DNA from: CAZCZZ01 sp964503335
Lineage (GTDB): Bacteria; Verrucomicrobiota; Kiritimatiellia; CAIVKH01
DNA: 64,000 bases
Reading direction: 5' to 3'
Assembly (NCBI GenBank): GCA_964503335.1
Contig: CAZCZZ010000003.1
Span: forward strand, 1-64,000
A model generated the notes under the pieces. The model saw only the letters and a program-made list of their open reading frames with translations. It was not told where the DNA came from and did no database searches. How positions within the stretch are numbered: the first letter of the stretch is position 1; each line of letters begins with the position of its first letter. The position numbers and the translations under genes are program-made. Shown here piece by piece: positions 42,687 through 52,111 of the stretch.

Positions 42687-44513
42687 ATGAAACCACACTA
42701 TTTCGGAACGTTTTCAGAACTGGGCATCGGCCAGGTCACGCCACGCGGCTGGATCCGGGAGTTGCTTGAGCGTCAACGCGACGGACTTGGACGAAACCAC
42801 GCCGTATCCGGGTATCCATACGACACCCGTCTCTGGACTACAAAAATCCCTTCTCTGAATCCAAAGGGCAAGGGCTGGTGGCCCTACGAACAGACGGGCT
42901 ATCTCGTCGATGGTTTACTGCGGCTCGGTCGCCTCGTCGGCGACGACTACCTCGCAAAGCTCGGGCACAAGAACATCGCTTATGTGCTCGCCCGCCCTCA
43001 CCCGAATGGTGCGCTGGGTCCACGTCACATCGGACCAACGCAATGGCCGAATGCGGTCTTCTTCCGGGCCATGATGGCGGAGTACTCGGCAACGCGGGAT
43101 CCAAGGATCCTCAAGGCGATGCAGCGCCACTTCCGCTCCCTACCCAAGGACTTCGGCCACGATCGCAACGTGTGTCTCGCGGAAGCCATGTGCTGGCTGT
43201 ATTTCCAGACGGGTGACCGCAAGACGCTGGAAATCGCGAAGCGAGCCTATGCCACTTTCGAGGCCAAAAGGCCTCGCACCTGCACGGTGAACCTGGTGTG
43301 CGACCATGCCATGGATGAGCATGGGGTCAGCTTCAATGAGATGGTGAAGATTCCCGTGCTGCTCTATCTGGCGACCGGAGAGCGCGCTTATCTCGAACCT
43401 GCACTTCATGCGTACCGGAAGGTGGATCGTTATCACATGACGGCGAGCGGACTCCACAGCGCCCGGGAGCGACTCGAATCGCGATCCAGCCGGGAACTGC
43501 ATGAGACATGCTGCGTGACCGACTATACGTGGAGCCTCGGCTACCTGCTCATGGCCACGGGCGACGCCGACTGGGCCGACCATATCGAGAAGGCCGTTTT
43601 TAATGCGGGCCTGGGTTCCATCACGAAGGATTTCAAAGCGCACCAGTATTTCTCGTCGCCGAACCAGATGATCGCCACCAGCACAAGCAGCTGGGAAACG
43701 TTTCATCACAAGTCACGCTGCGCCTACAAGCCCGGGCACGAAGTCGAATGTTGCACGGGCAATGTACATCGATTCCTTCCGAACTACGCGTCGCGCATGT
43801 GGATGAAGACATCGGATGGAGGCCTCGCCGCAACGCTATACGGACCATGCGAAGTCAGCCACGACGGCATCTGGATCGTCGAGTCGACGAACTATCCGTT
43901 CAGCGACGACATCTTGTTCCATGTCCATGTCACGAAACCGCGTCGCTTCCCCCTTCATCTTCGCATTCCGAAATGGTGTGATGCATCCGAAATTCTCGTG
44001 AATGGCCGGCCACTGCGTGCAAGGCCGAAACCAGGTTCATTCGAAGTTATCGAACGCACCTTTAGCGACGGCGACCTGATCACGCTGCGACTTCCGGCTC
44101 ATATCACTGCACACACTTGGCCGCGTCGAGGATTGTCGCTCGAACGCGGACCGCTTGTATTCAGCCTGCCTGTGGAGTCTACGACGAGACGTTCCCGCGT
44201 CGCTCCGAAGCAGTCCAGGGAACTCCCCGCCTGGGAAATGACACCGAAGTCGGCCTGGAATTTCGGACTGCCTGTGGAACCGGCTGTTAAGGCGCGGCTC
44301 AAGCGGGTCAAGACGAATGGCTTCCCGTGGGAGGTGTCTCCCGTGGAGATTTCGGTTCCCGCCCGTTCGATCCCCAACTGGAAGTTGCCGGCCGACGGAA
44401 CGGTTCCCGATCTGCCCGAGCGCCCCAAGGCGGCCAAGGCAAGAAAGCGCATCAGACTGATTCCTTACGGCGCAACGACGCTCCGCGTCACCGTGTTTCC
44501 CACGGCCACCTAG
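42687..44513 (+). CDS. GH127 (DUF1680) family glycoside hydrolase
   Basis: A 608-residue protein of the GH127/beta-L-arabinofuranosidase family. The (alpha/alpha)6 barrel N-terminal part is followed by beta-sandwich domains. The zinc and nucleophile cysteines typical of the family appear as HETCCVTDYTW (Glu-x-Cys) and GHEVECCTGNVHRF (Cys-Cys, of which the first would be the nucleophile). There is no signal peptide, so substrate is likely degraded in the cytoplasm or periplasm after uptake. The precise sugar cannot be read from sequence. It is downstream of and probably co-transcribed with the secreted repeat protein. Confidence 0.87.
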   Translation: MKPHYFGTFSELGIGQVTPRGWIRELLERQRDGLGRNHAVSGYPYDTRLWTTKIPSLNPKGKGWWPYEQTGYLVDGLLRLGRLVGDDYLAKLGHKNIAYVLARPHPNGALGPRHIGPTQWPNAVFFRAMMAEYSATRDPRILKAMQRHFRSLPKDFGHDRNVCLAEAMCWLYFQTGDRKTLEIAKRAYATFEAKRPRTCTVNLVCDHAMDEHGVSFNEMVKIPVLLYLATGERAYLEPALHAYRKVDRYHMTASGLHSARERLESRSSRELHETCCVTDYTWSLGYLLMATGDADWADHIEKAVFNAGLGSITKDFKAHQYFSSPNQMIATSTSSWETFHHKSRCAYKPGHEVECCTGNVHRFLPNYASRMWMKTSDGGLAATLYGPCEVSHDGIWIVESTNYPFSDDILFHVHVTKPRRFPLHLRIPKWCDASEILVNGRPLRARPKPGSFEVIERTFSDGDLITLRLPAHITAHTWPRRGLSLERGPLVFSLPVESTTRRSRVAPKQSRELPAWEMTPKSAWNFGLPVEPAVKARLKRVKTNGFPWEVSPVEISVPARSIPNWKLPADGTVPDLPERPKAAKARKRIRLIPYGATTLRVTVFPTAT

Positions 44514-44517
44514 CAGC

Positions 44518-45453
44518 CTACTGGTCTCGCGGCCTCTTCGCATTCCAGCCGATGTCGACGTACTGCCAGTCGACACGGTCTTTGCGGAGCGTCAGTACGC
44601 CATAGCCCTCTTGCGTCCCATGCCACGGACCGCGCCAGTACTGCGCGCAGACTGCACCACCCGTGATGAATGTCGTCCTTCCCCACCGAAGCATTTCATC
44701 CACGTGGAGATGACCCTGCAGGACGAGCATAAGATTATGCTTTGCGAACAGGTTCAAGACCTCGCGATTGTTCACAACGACACGGTTGGCGGGTGCCGGC
44801 TCCGTCGCAGCCTTCGTAGCCATGAAGAAGCCGGTCATCAGGGGAAGATGCGACATCAGGATGATGGGCGTCACTTCATCCGTGCGGCTGAGTTCGTCTT
44901 CGAGCCAGTCCACCTGCAGTTGGTTTATGTAGCCGCGGTATTTCAAGTCGTCGGACGTGATCTCGATCGAATCGAGGATGAAGATGCGGTAGCCACCAGC
45001 GTCGACGCTTCGGTAAGTACGGTCGAGCTTCATACGAGAGAGGAAGCTGCCCCGGGGCTCGTCCGCCGGCTTCGATCCGTCATCCGGCTGCACGGCGACA
45101 AGGTCATGATTCCCGAGCATCGCTTCGACACGCGGCTTGATCTGGTCGTGCAGCACACTCATGTAGGCATCCCATCGTGGCTCAACGATTGACGCGGACG
45201 ACTGGTATCCGTCCGTAATGAGATCTCCACCCGCGAGAACCAGATCAGCAGACTGTTCATTGATCGAACGCGCCGTCATTTCCATGGCAACCGGGGTGTC
45301 CCACTCCGTCCGGGCATGAACATCGGTGTAGAAGACCAAGCGCAGTGGCGAATCGACGCCGGACGTCGCGGCCCAGGTTGCAGACACCGGCAAGGCGGCG
45401 TGGGCAGTCACAGCCAGGCCCGTTGAGTGGAGGAATCTACGTCTTGTCCACAT
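44518..45453 (-). CDS. Tat-exported calcineurin-like phosphoesterase
   Basis: A 311-residue metallophosphoesterase. The N-terminus is a twin-arginine signal (TRRRFLHSTGLAVTAHAAL). The metal-binding motifs are FYTDVHAR (DxH), LVLAGGDLITDG (GDxxxxG), AMLGNHDLVA (GNHD), LMSHLPLM (H) and LQGHLHVDEM (GHxH), all intact, so it is probably active with two divalent metals. The substrate is unknown. The ATG at 45453 has GAGGT upstream; the 5' end overlaps the upstream VanZ gene by 17 bases, so it is the third gene of a leftward unit. Read convergently with the GH127 gene, 4 bases away. Confidence 0.9.
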   Translation of the reverse strand: MWTRRRFLHSTGLAVTAHAALPVSATWAATSGVDSPLRLVFYTDVHARTEWDTPVAMEMTARSINEQSADLVLAGGDLITDGYQSSASIVEPRWDAYMSVLHDQIKPRVEAMLGNHDLVAVQPDDGSKPADEPRGSFLSRMKLDRTYRSVDAGGYRIFILDSIEITSDDLKYRGYINQLQVDWLEDELSRTDEVTPIILMSHLPLMTGFFMATKAATEPAPANRVVVNNREVLNLFAKHNLMLVLQGHLHVDEMLRWGRTTFITGGAVCAQYWRGPWHGTQEGYGVLTLRKDRVDWQYVDIGWNAKRPRDQ

Positions 45454-46699
45454 GGTGAAACCTCGTTCGCACCGCAGCGCGCTCCAACGCGAAGATAGCC
45501 GCGATAACGAGGAGCAACAAGGCCTGAAGTTCACGCTCGGAGAACGACGTGATCAGATGGCCGCTAACGGGACTTGTGTACTTCGAGGATGTATCCGCGA
45601 ACGCTGTCACGGCGGATTGTATCTCGGGCTTCCAGGCGTAGGCGGTAGCTGCGGCGAAGGTCTGAGGCATGAAGGTGTCCACGATCTGTTGCTCGCGGTA
45701 AGCGATCGTGGCGTGGTACTTCAGCGCTGCTGCATCGGCCATCGTGCGCTTTGCGCTCGCCACATGCATATCGCGGCGAAACAACCTGACCCTCAGCTCG
45801 TAGAGAAACGGATCGCTGAGCGGCCCGTACCGGCTGAGCATAACGTCGTATCCCCGCCGGTTCTGGTGCTGGTTGAGAAGTTCACCTCTCCACGCGGGTT
45901 CGCGTCCGTCTTCCTGCCGGATCTGCTCCAGGCTCAATCGTGATGAAAATGCAGCTCCATCGATGCGATGCCTGTAGCCATATTCCGCCATCAAGTCGCC
46001 ATCGGCGACCTTCAGCCACGCCGGAAGCCATTGGGTCTTCGCGCATTGATCCTGCCGTTGGAGGGTATTCGAACTGAACGCAAGGAGGATGGCGAAGAAG
46101 ACCATGCCCAAGCGGGCCGTTGTACGGATTGACTGGACAGTCACAGGACTTCCCCCGCATTTCGGGCGGAGGCCCAGTGCGAGGGCAAGCTGCATGAGGA
46201 CGCCTCCCGCGACATTGACCCAGATGTCCCGGAAGTCAAAGAACCGCCGCGGCACAAGCCACTGGATCATCTCATCGATCGCCCCAAGGCTGGCACATGC
46301 GAACGAAGCAGCAACGAAGACCAGCACATTTCGATTGCGGTGTATGAGTGCGCGATAGAGAAGCAGGCTCAACACGCCGTACTCTACGAAATGCACAGCT
46401 TCTTCCGGGTTATGTCGAAGGTGATACGTCCCCGCGCCGTACGCGCACGCGACGGCAGCCAGCGAAAGGATATTCCTGAAGTTTCCACCGCCGCCTGCAC
46501 GCAACGACCTGAAGGCCAATGCAATCCCGGCCGCGATGCTGACGACAACGAAGATGAGAAACGCATCCCGGCCCCATGTCGCATAGACAAAGCGCTGAAT
46601 CTCGCGACCGAAGAATATCGTGACGTAAATGACCAGCGTCCAGATGGCAACGAATAGCCACGAGGCCGTCCTGTTCTCGCGCGGTGGAAGATCAAGCAT
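45437..46699 (-). CDS. VanZ-family membrane protein with extra C-terminal domain, copy 1
   Basis: A 420-residue membrane protein. The first 190 residues form a VanZ-like unit of about five helices with the landmarks AVHFVEYGVLSLLL and GAIDEMIQWLV, then DIWVNVAGG. A fifth helix then leads to an extracytoplasmic domain (about 230-395) bearing AEYGYRHRIDG, SRLSLEQIRQ, RVRLFRRD and YTSPVSGHLITSFSE, followed by a final helix. It is paralogous to its upstream neighbour, with which it overlaps by 8 bases. The role of VanZ proteins is unknown beyond resistance or envelope associations. Confidence 0.82.
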   Translation of the reverse strand: MLDLPPRENRTASWLFVAIWTLVIYVTIFFGREIQRFVYATWGRDAFLIFVVVSIAAGIALAFRSLRAGGGGNFRNILSLAAVACAYGAGTYHLRHNPEEAVHFVEYGVLSLLLYRALIHRNRNVLVFVAASFACASLGAIDEMIQWLVPRRFFDFRDIWVNVAGGVLMQLALALGLRPKCGGSPVTVQSIRTTARLGMVFFAILLAFSSNTLQRQDQCAKTQWLPAWLKVADGDLMAEYGYRHRIDGAAFSSRLSLEQIRQEDGREPAWRGELLNQHQNRRGYDVMLSRYGPLSDPFLYELRVRLFRRDMHVASAKRTMADAAALKYHATIAYREQQIVDTFMPQTFAAATAYAWKPEIQSAVTAFADTSSKYTSPVSGHLITSFSERELQALLLLVIAAIFALERAAVRTRFHHVDKT

Positions 46700-47945
46700 G
46701 GGCGGCGTGTGGCGGACGCAACTTCCACCATGCGGTGACTGACAGGACGAGGAGTGTGGCCAGCAATCCGACGAGGACTGCTTCCGACATCACCGTGATC
46801 AGGTGTTCCCCCACCGGGCTCACGTAGTGGTCATCGCTCTTCATGCCGTCCCGGATTTGCTTCCGCGAGTGAGGCGCGAATACAGCGCCCGCAGCGGCCA
46901 GTGTGTTCGAGAAATACCGTTCAAGGATCTGGTTCTCCTTATAGGCCACCATCATGTGGAACTTGTACATCTCATTCGTCGCGCCGTGTTTGAACGACGC
47001 AAGGTAGTAGTGGTCCCTGCGGTAGAGGCGCACACGGCATTCGCGCGCAAATGCATCGACCGCCGGTGTATAGCGCCGGAGGAACCCATCGTAATCCCTT
47101 GATTTGATGTTCTCCGCGAGCAGCAGTCCCACCTCCGCGGCGCGTGCCTGGTCCATCGCGATCACCTGGTCTCGCGTAAACCGGGAGTAGAAGGTGCCAA
47201 TGTCATCGTCATGCAGCTTATAGCCGTACTCCGTCATGACGTTGTTGTTATCGGCGAGGTAATCCAGCGGCGGGAATTTCTGCGTATACCAGGCGATGGC
47301 TTGAGGCGTGTTCGAAAGGCAGGCCATGAAGAGCGCTGTGTGCAAGGCGATGAGACCGGCCAGGATCCGACACGATGCGCGATCCGTCCGGAGTCGGATG
47401 AACGGAGGGCGCACACCGAGCGCGATGGCGAGCTGAGATAGGCACGCCGCCGTGGCGTTCCATCCGATGTCGCGCAGGTCATAGATGCGCGTCGCGTTCA
47501 CCCACTGGAGGATTTCGTCGTACGTCCCGATGCATGAGCACAGCAGCACGGTGCAGGGATAGATGAGTACGTTGTGGATTCTGTGGCTGAACGCCCGGAA
47601 AGTCACGAGGCCAAGGAAGCCGTACTCAAGGAAATGAAGCGACTCCTGCGGCGACTTGATCTTGAACAGGCTGAAGTAGGCGAAAAGACCTACAATGAAT
47701 ACGAGAGCTGTCAGACGCGATTTGGACAATCGTCCTTGCTGGAGGACGTTCAGTCGGATGGCCACGGCCGCCGCGATGACGGTGACCACGACGGTGATAT
47801 AGATCAGGACCCGCTTGTCCGTGGCGTCGGCCAGTTCACGCAGCAGCGGGCGCGTGAGCGGCGCGATAACGATGATGAATACGCTCCACAGCCCGAATAC
47901 CAACCAGGCCAGCCATGGCTTTTCGCGTGGGTGCTCCTGAAACAC
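46692..47945 (-). CDS. VanZ-family membrane protein with extra C-terminal domain, copy 2
   Basis: A 417-residue paralogue of the next gene, with the same layout: VanZ helices (LHFLEYGFLGLVTFRA, GTYDEILQWVN, DIGWNATAACL) and an extracytoplasmic C-terminal domain (about 225-390) with TEYGYKLHDDD, SRFTRDQVIA, RVRLYRRD and YVSPVGEHLITVMSE, and a last membrane helix. The start is GTG 47945. It is the first gene of the VanZ-VanZ-phosphoesterase unit. The strong shared motifs and the tandem order indicate a duplication followed by divergence. Confidence 0.82.
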   Translation of the reverse strand: MFQEHPREKPWLAWLVFGLWSVFIIVIAPLTRPLLRELADATDKRVLIYITVVVTVIAAAVAIRLNVLQQGRLSKSRLTALVFIVGLFAYFSLFKIKSPQESLHFLEYGFLGLVTFRAFSHRIHNVLIYPCTVLLCSCIGTYDEILQWVNATRIYDLRDIGWNATAACLSQLAIALGVRPPFIRLRTDRASCRILAGLIALHTALFMACLSNTPQAIAWYTQKFPPLDYLADNNNVMTEYGYKLHDDDIGTFYSRFTRDQVIAMDQARAAEVGLLLAENIKSRDYDGFLRRYTPAVDAFARECRVRLYRRDHYYLASFKHGATNEMYKFHMMVAYKENQILERYFSNTLAAAGAVFAPHSRKQIRDGMKSDDHYVSPVGEHLITVMSEAVLVGLLATLLVLSVTAWWKLRPPHAAHA

Positions 47946-47994
47946 GACATCACTGTCGCCTCAGTCAACACACTTTGTAAAGCAAGGACGACTG

Positions 47995-49521
47995 CTAGAC
48001 GCGTCGCGACTGTTCCGCGAGATGACGCATGAGCTTCACCATGTCGGGAGTCAACATGTCCCACGTGAAGCGCCAGCGCCAGTTGTTGCTGGTTGTCCCG
48101 GGAACATTCATGCGCGCTTCAGTACCAAGTCCCATGACATCCTGGAGCGGCACGACCGCCGTATTGGCGTTCGAGCGGAACGCCAGCGCGATCATGTCCC
48201 AGTGGATCTGCGATCCATCCGTGCCAAGATAATCGAGGATCTGGCGACGCTCCTTGTCGATGTCCGCTTGACTCCGCGTCGTCCCTGCCCCGGCCTGGCT
48301 GTTGAACCAGCCGACCGTTGTGTCGTTGTCATGGGTACCGGTGTAGACGCAGCAGTTGGTCGGGTAGCTCTCCGGTTTGTAGTCCGCCGCCTTTGCATCG
48401 TTTCCAAACGCGAACTGAAGGACGCGCATGCCCGGGAAGTGGAAATGGTCGCGCAGGGCCTCGACCGGAGGCGTAATGATGCCAAGGTCCTCGGCAATGA
48501 TCGGCATCTTGCCGAGCGCCCTCTCAAGCGCCACGAACAGGTCGGCCTCCGGACCCTTGACCCACTTGCCGTTGATTGCCGTCTCCGCGTTACCGGGGAT
48601 TTCCCAGTACGCTTCGAAACCGCGGAAATGGTCGATGCGAACAATGTCCACGCTGGCGAGGACATGGCGCATGCGGTCGATCCACCACGCGTAGCCCGTT
48701 TCCTTGTGCTTGTTCCAGCGGTAGAGCGGATTGCCCCAAAGCTGGCCTGTGGCACTGAAGTAGTCCGGCGGCACACCCGCCACGACGCTGCACGTTCCAT
48801 CGGTCTCGATGTAGAAGAGTTCCGGCCGCGCCCAGACATCGGCGCTGTCGTGCGCGACAAAGATCGGAATGTCACCGACCAGCTTGACGCCCTTGCTGTT
48901 CGCATAGGCGCGAAGACGCTTCCACTGGCTGTCGAAAAGGTATTGCTGGATCTTGGTGTAACGAATCATCGTCGCATGACGCTCGCGAGCAAGGGCCATC
49001 GCATGCGGGTCACGGCGAACGAGGCCAGGCTCCCATGTGTGCCAGGGATGCAACTCGTGCGCTTCCTTCAACGCCATGAACAGGGCGAAGTCTTCCAGCC
49101 ACGCCTTCTGGGCTTCGCAGAATGCCTCGAATTCCGCCTTCTGCTGCGCTGAGGCATGACTGTCGAAGGTGCGGCATACGGTCTTGAGGACTGCCTTGCG
49201 CGCCGGAATCACGTTGCCGTAGTCCACCAGGTAGTCGTCGAACTTCGGGAACCGCGCCAGGCGCGAGCGGTTCAACAGGCCATCATCAACCAGCAGGTCG
49301 AAGCTGATCCAGAGCGGGTTGCCCGCAAATGTCGAGAAGCACTGGTACGGCGAATCCCCGTATCCCGTCACCCCGTTCGGCAGGATCTGCCAGAGATGCA
49401 TGCCCATTTCGACGAGTTTATCGACCCAAGCATAGGCGTGAGGACCCATCTCCCCGATTCCATACGGGCCGGGGAGAGACGTGGTGTGACAAAGAACGCC
49501 GGCGGCGCGGGAGAAGTTCAT
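47995..49521 (-). CDS. malQ: 4-alpha-glucanotransferase
   Basis: A 508-residue GH77 amylomaltase that disproportionates maltodextrins during glycogen or starch turnover. Visible are the N-terminal GVLCHTTSLPGPYGIGEMG, the nucleophile region VRIDHFRGFEAYW, the acid/base Glu in PIIAEDLGIIT and the stabilising aspartate in YTGTHDNDTTVGW. Length is normal for short MalQ proteins. It follows ftsZ in the same direction after 117 bases, a gap that contains a seven-base-pair stem-loop (49561-49581) but no clear T tract. Confidence 0.96.
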   Translation of the reverse strand: MNFSRAAGVLCHTTSLPGPYGIGEMGPHAYAWVDKLVEMGMHLWQILPNGVTGYGDSPYQCFSTFAGNPLWISFDLLVDDGLLNRSRLARFPKFDDYLVDYGNVIPARKAVLKTVCRTFDSHASAQQKAEFEAFCEAQKAWLEDFALFMALKEAHELHPWHTWEPGLVRRDPHAMALARERHATMIRYTKIQQYLFDSQWKRLRAYANSKGVKLVGDIPIFVAHDSADVWARPELFYIETDGTCSVVAGVPPDYFSATGQLWGNPLYRWNKHKETGYAWWIDRMRHVLASVDIVRIDHFRGFEAYWEIPGNAETAINGKWVKGPEADLFVALERALGKMPIIAEDLGIITPPVEALRDHFHFPGMRVLQFAFGNDAKAADYKPESYPTNCCVYTGTHDNDTTVGWFNSQAGAGTTRSQADIDKERRQILDYLGTDGSQIHWDMIALAFRSNANTAVVPLQDVMGLGTEARMNVPGTTSNNWRWRFTWDMLTPDMVKLMRHLAEQSRRV

Positions 49522-49638
49522 GCGAATGGGTACTCCTGGTTAAAAATGACCGCGTTTCGTACAAGGCTTTGCAGGCCTTGTCGATACGATTTTTGGCATG
49601 CGGGAAAGCCTGATGGCGGTCGCTGGCACCCGTTCCAA

Positions 49639-50862
49639 CTAGTGCTCGAACGACAGGCGGACGCCCCGTCGCATGAATGTCGGTATGTCCAGGTCCTCGC
49701 CTTTGTAGACCGTGGGCTCGACGCCTTTGAAGCGGTCCTTGTCGAAGCGCTCAAAGACGAGTTCACCCTGCTCTCCTGAAGCCTTGCCACTTCGGGGCAC
49801 GGCGGTTGCGATGCCGTCGAGCAGCGGCTCCGCAGGCTCGGAACCCTTGGTCTTCGGCGCTGCGGCACGCTTGTTTTCAAGCCAGTTCTCGGACACGAGC
49901 ACGGTGACTGAGATGCGGTCGCGGAACGCCGGATCGATGATGGCGCCGAAAAAGAAGTGGCAGCCCGGCCGGACCATGCTCTGGATCTGGCCTGTGAGTC
50001 CTTGCATATCCGCAAGCGTCAGATCCGGTCCGCCCGTGATATTTACAAGCACACCGGATGCCTCCGCGAGGAGGCGTCCCTTCTCCAGTAATGGATTCTC
50101 GAGGAGCTGCTGCAGCACCACGGACCCGCGCGCGGAACCCGTCGCCTCGCTGTACGCATAAGCACACACGCCCCCGCTCCGCTCAGCAAGCGTGCGAACG
50201 TCGGCGAAGTCGAGGTTGATCACGCCGGCCTGTGACAGCAGCCGCCACAAGCCATGGATCCCCTTTCCCAGCATCTCATCGGCGGTGCGGAAGGCCTCTT
50301 CTACGCCAGCCTGCTGATCCACGACTTCGATCAATCGGGCATTCGGGAGACAAACCACGACATCTGCGACTTTCTGCAGGCTCTTGAGGCCTTCTTCTGC
50401 CACCCGCCTGCGGCGGTCGCCTTCAAACGGAAAGGGCATTGTCACAAAGCAAAGGGTCAGGATGCCCAGCTTCCGGGCGGCATCCACCACGACAGGTCCC
50501 GCACCTGTTCCCGTTCCTCCGCCAAGCCCGGTGACGAGAAAGAGGAGATCCACCGAAGCGAGAAGCTCCTGGATTGCCTCAAGGCTCTCCTCGGCCGCCA
50601 AGCGACCCACCATGACTTCGCCGGCCGCACCAAGTCCGTGCGTGGTTTCCTTGCCGATCGGGATACACCGCTGTGCAGTGCACGCGGAAAGGGCCTGCGA
50701 GTCCGTATTCATCGCGATGACGGGCGGGCCCTGCTTCCACGTCTCAGACATGCGCGCGACGGTATTGCAGCCCGCCCCGCCAAGGCCAAGCACAAGGATG
50801 CGGCAGCGCGGTGTGACACTGGAAACGTGGAACAGTCGATCAGGTGTTTCGGGACCGGGCAT
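49639..50862 (-). CDS. ftsZ: cell division protein FtsZ
   Basis: A 407-residue tubulin-like GTPase that forms the Z ring. GTP-binding loops: VLGLGGAGCNTVARM (the usual GGGGGN is GGAGCN) and VTGLGGGTGTGAGPV. The T7 synergy loop is NLDFADVRTL. The C-terminal conserved peptide, DIPTFMRRG, which in other bacteria binds FtsA, is present just before the end. The ATG at 50862 has an AAGGAG site six bases upstream; the longer frame to 50883 is not supported. It follows ftsA after 10 bases in the murG-murC-ddl-ftsQ-ftsA-ftsZ series. Confidence 0.96.
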   Translation of the reverse strand: MPGPETPDRLFHVSSVTPRCRILVLGLGGAGCNTVARMSETWKQGPPVIAMNTDSQALSACTAQRCIPIGKETTHGLGAAGEVMVGRLAAEESLEAIQELLASVDLLFLVTGLGGGTGTGAGPVVVDAARKLGILTLCFVTMPFPFEGDRRRRVAEEGLKSLQKVADVVVCLPNARLIEVVDQQAGVEEAFRTADEMLGKGIHGLWRLLSQAGVINLDFADVRTLAERSGGVCAYAYSEATGSARGSVVLQQLLENPLLEKGRLLAEASGVLVNITGGPDLTLADMQGLTGQIQSMVRPGCHFFFGAIIDPAFRDRISVTVLVSENWLENKRAAAPKTKGSEPAEPLLDGIATAVPRSGKASGEQGELVFERFDKDRFKGVEPTVYKGEDLDIPTFMRRGVRLSFEH

Positions 50863-50872
50863 GGTCTTCTCC

Positions 50873-52099
50873 TTACCGTCCAAGCAACTTCCGGATCAGC
50901 GCGCCGATCGGCGTCTGGGGTTCATCCCTTTGCGCTGTACGTACCGCGTAGCGAAGCATGCCGATCGGTGCCGCATACTGGGCGCCTTCCGCGCCAAGGG
51001 TAAGGCCGCTGATATCACGCGGCTTGCCCAGCTCGCAGGGCAAGCCGAACGTCTTTTCACAGAGGACCGTCATCCCCTTGAGGTACGCTCCGCCTCCGGT
51101 CAGCACGATACCGGAGCCAAGGTGATGCAGCAGGTCGCGTTTTCCGGTCTGCTCAATCTGCTGGCGCACCATGTTCAGGATTTCTTCCGCGCGGTAGCTC
51201 GTGATGGTCTGCACATCACCGAGCCGAACCATGCGCCGGAGGGATCCGGTTTCGCCCAGCAACTCGATCTTCTGTCCCCGCGCTGCGGCGTCGAGGATGG
51301 CCGCCCCGTATTGCTCCTTCAGCGTCTCAGCTTGCGGCTGCGGTATCCGCAAGCCGCGCGCGAGGTCGTTTGTGACGTGATCACCGCCAACGCCAAGGCA
51401 ACCCGCCGCGGCGATTGCCCCGCCTGCGTATGCCAGATAGCTGACCGTGCCTCCGCCGAGGTCGATCACGAGGACGCCGTTTTCCTTCTGCTCAGGATCC
51501 AGGACGGCAAGACCGGAGCACAGGCCCGTAAAGGAGACATCGCGAACATCGACCGATACGCTGCTCGCCACGCGCACAAGGTTCTTCATCCGCGCACGAA
51601 CGCCGTGCAGGATGAGCATGTCGAGCGAAAGGCGTGAGCCTTCGAGGCCGATCGGATTCACCACGCCGGCCTGGTCATCGACGTAATAGTGCTGGCAGAT
51701 CGTGTGCAGGATGGCGCGGTCCGACGGCAGGTTGACCGTGCGCGCCGTGCTCATCACGTGGTCCATGTCCTCGCGGGCAATCTCGTGCGGCTCGTGGAGG
51801 ATCGGAATGCTGCCGCGGTTCACCGTGCTCTGGAGATGACCACCCGAAACGAGAAGGTACACCTCGCTGATGGTCGTATTGCTGTTCTCCTCCGCGTTCT
51901 GGAGCGCGATTCGCACGCTGGCGACGGCATTTTCGAAATCGACAATCTCGCTTTTGCGGATGCCGCGCGAGGCACATTCGCCGAGGCCGGTGATAAAGAG
52001 GTGATTGTCGTCACGCGGCCGCGCCACCAGCGCCCTGACCTTCGTTGTGCCGATTTCCAGCGCGACGACGGGTTCGTCGTCCATGTGTCGTTGGATCAT
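50873..52099 (-). CDS. ftsA: cell division protein FtsA
   Basis: A 408-residue actin-like protein that tethers FtsZ to the membrane. The ATP-binding motifs are VALEIGTTKVRALVA near residue 11 and VLVIDLGGGTVSYLA, with GIVLTGGGAYLKG near the end. The SHS2-type 1C domain lies between (SIPILHEPHEI). The final residues form a short amphipathic helix, IGALIRKLLGR, the usual membrane anchor. It starts 12 bases after the ftsQ stop. Two nearby in-frame ATGs (52099 and 52084) are possible. Confidence 0.95.
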   Translation of the reverse strand: MIQRHMDDEPVVALEIGTTKVRALVARPRDDNHLFITGLGECASRGIRKSEIVDFENAVASVRIALQNAEENSNTTISEVYLLVSGGHLQSTVNRGSIPILHEPHEIAREDMDHVMSTARTVNLPSDRAILHTICQHYYVDDQAGVVNPIGLEGSRLSLDMLILHGVRARMKNLVRVASSVSVDVRDVSFTGLCSGLAVLDPEQKENGVLVIDLGGGTVSYLAYAGGAIAAAGCLGVGGDHVTNDLARGLRIPQPQAETLKEQYGAAILDAAARGQKIELLGETGSLRRMVRLGDVQTITSYRAEEILNMVRQQIEQTGKRDLLHHLGSGIVLTGGGAYLKGMTVLCEKTFGLPCELGKPRDISGLTLGAEGAQYAAPIGMLRYAVRTAQRDEPQTPIGALIRKLLGR

Positions 52100-52111
52100 G
52101 GGAAGGATCTT

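Noticed and set aside
49561..49581. Stem-loop between ftsZ and malQ as a terminator
   Set aside because: A seven-base-pair stem exists but no T tract follows on the transcribed strand, so I did not list it as a terminator.
50384..51637. A 417-codon open frame opposite ftsZ and ftsA
   Set aside because: No domain features; the minus strand has certain FtsZ and FtsA.
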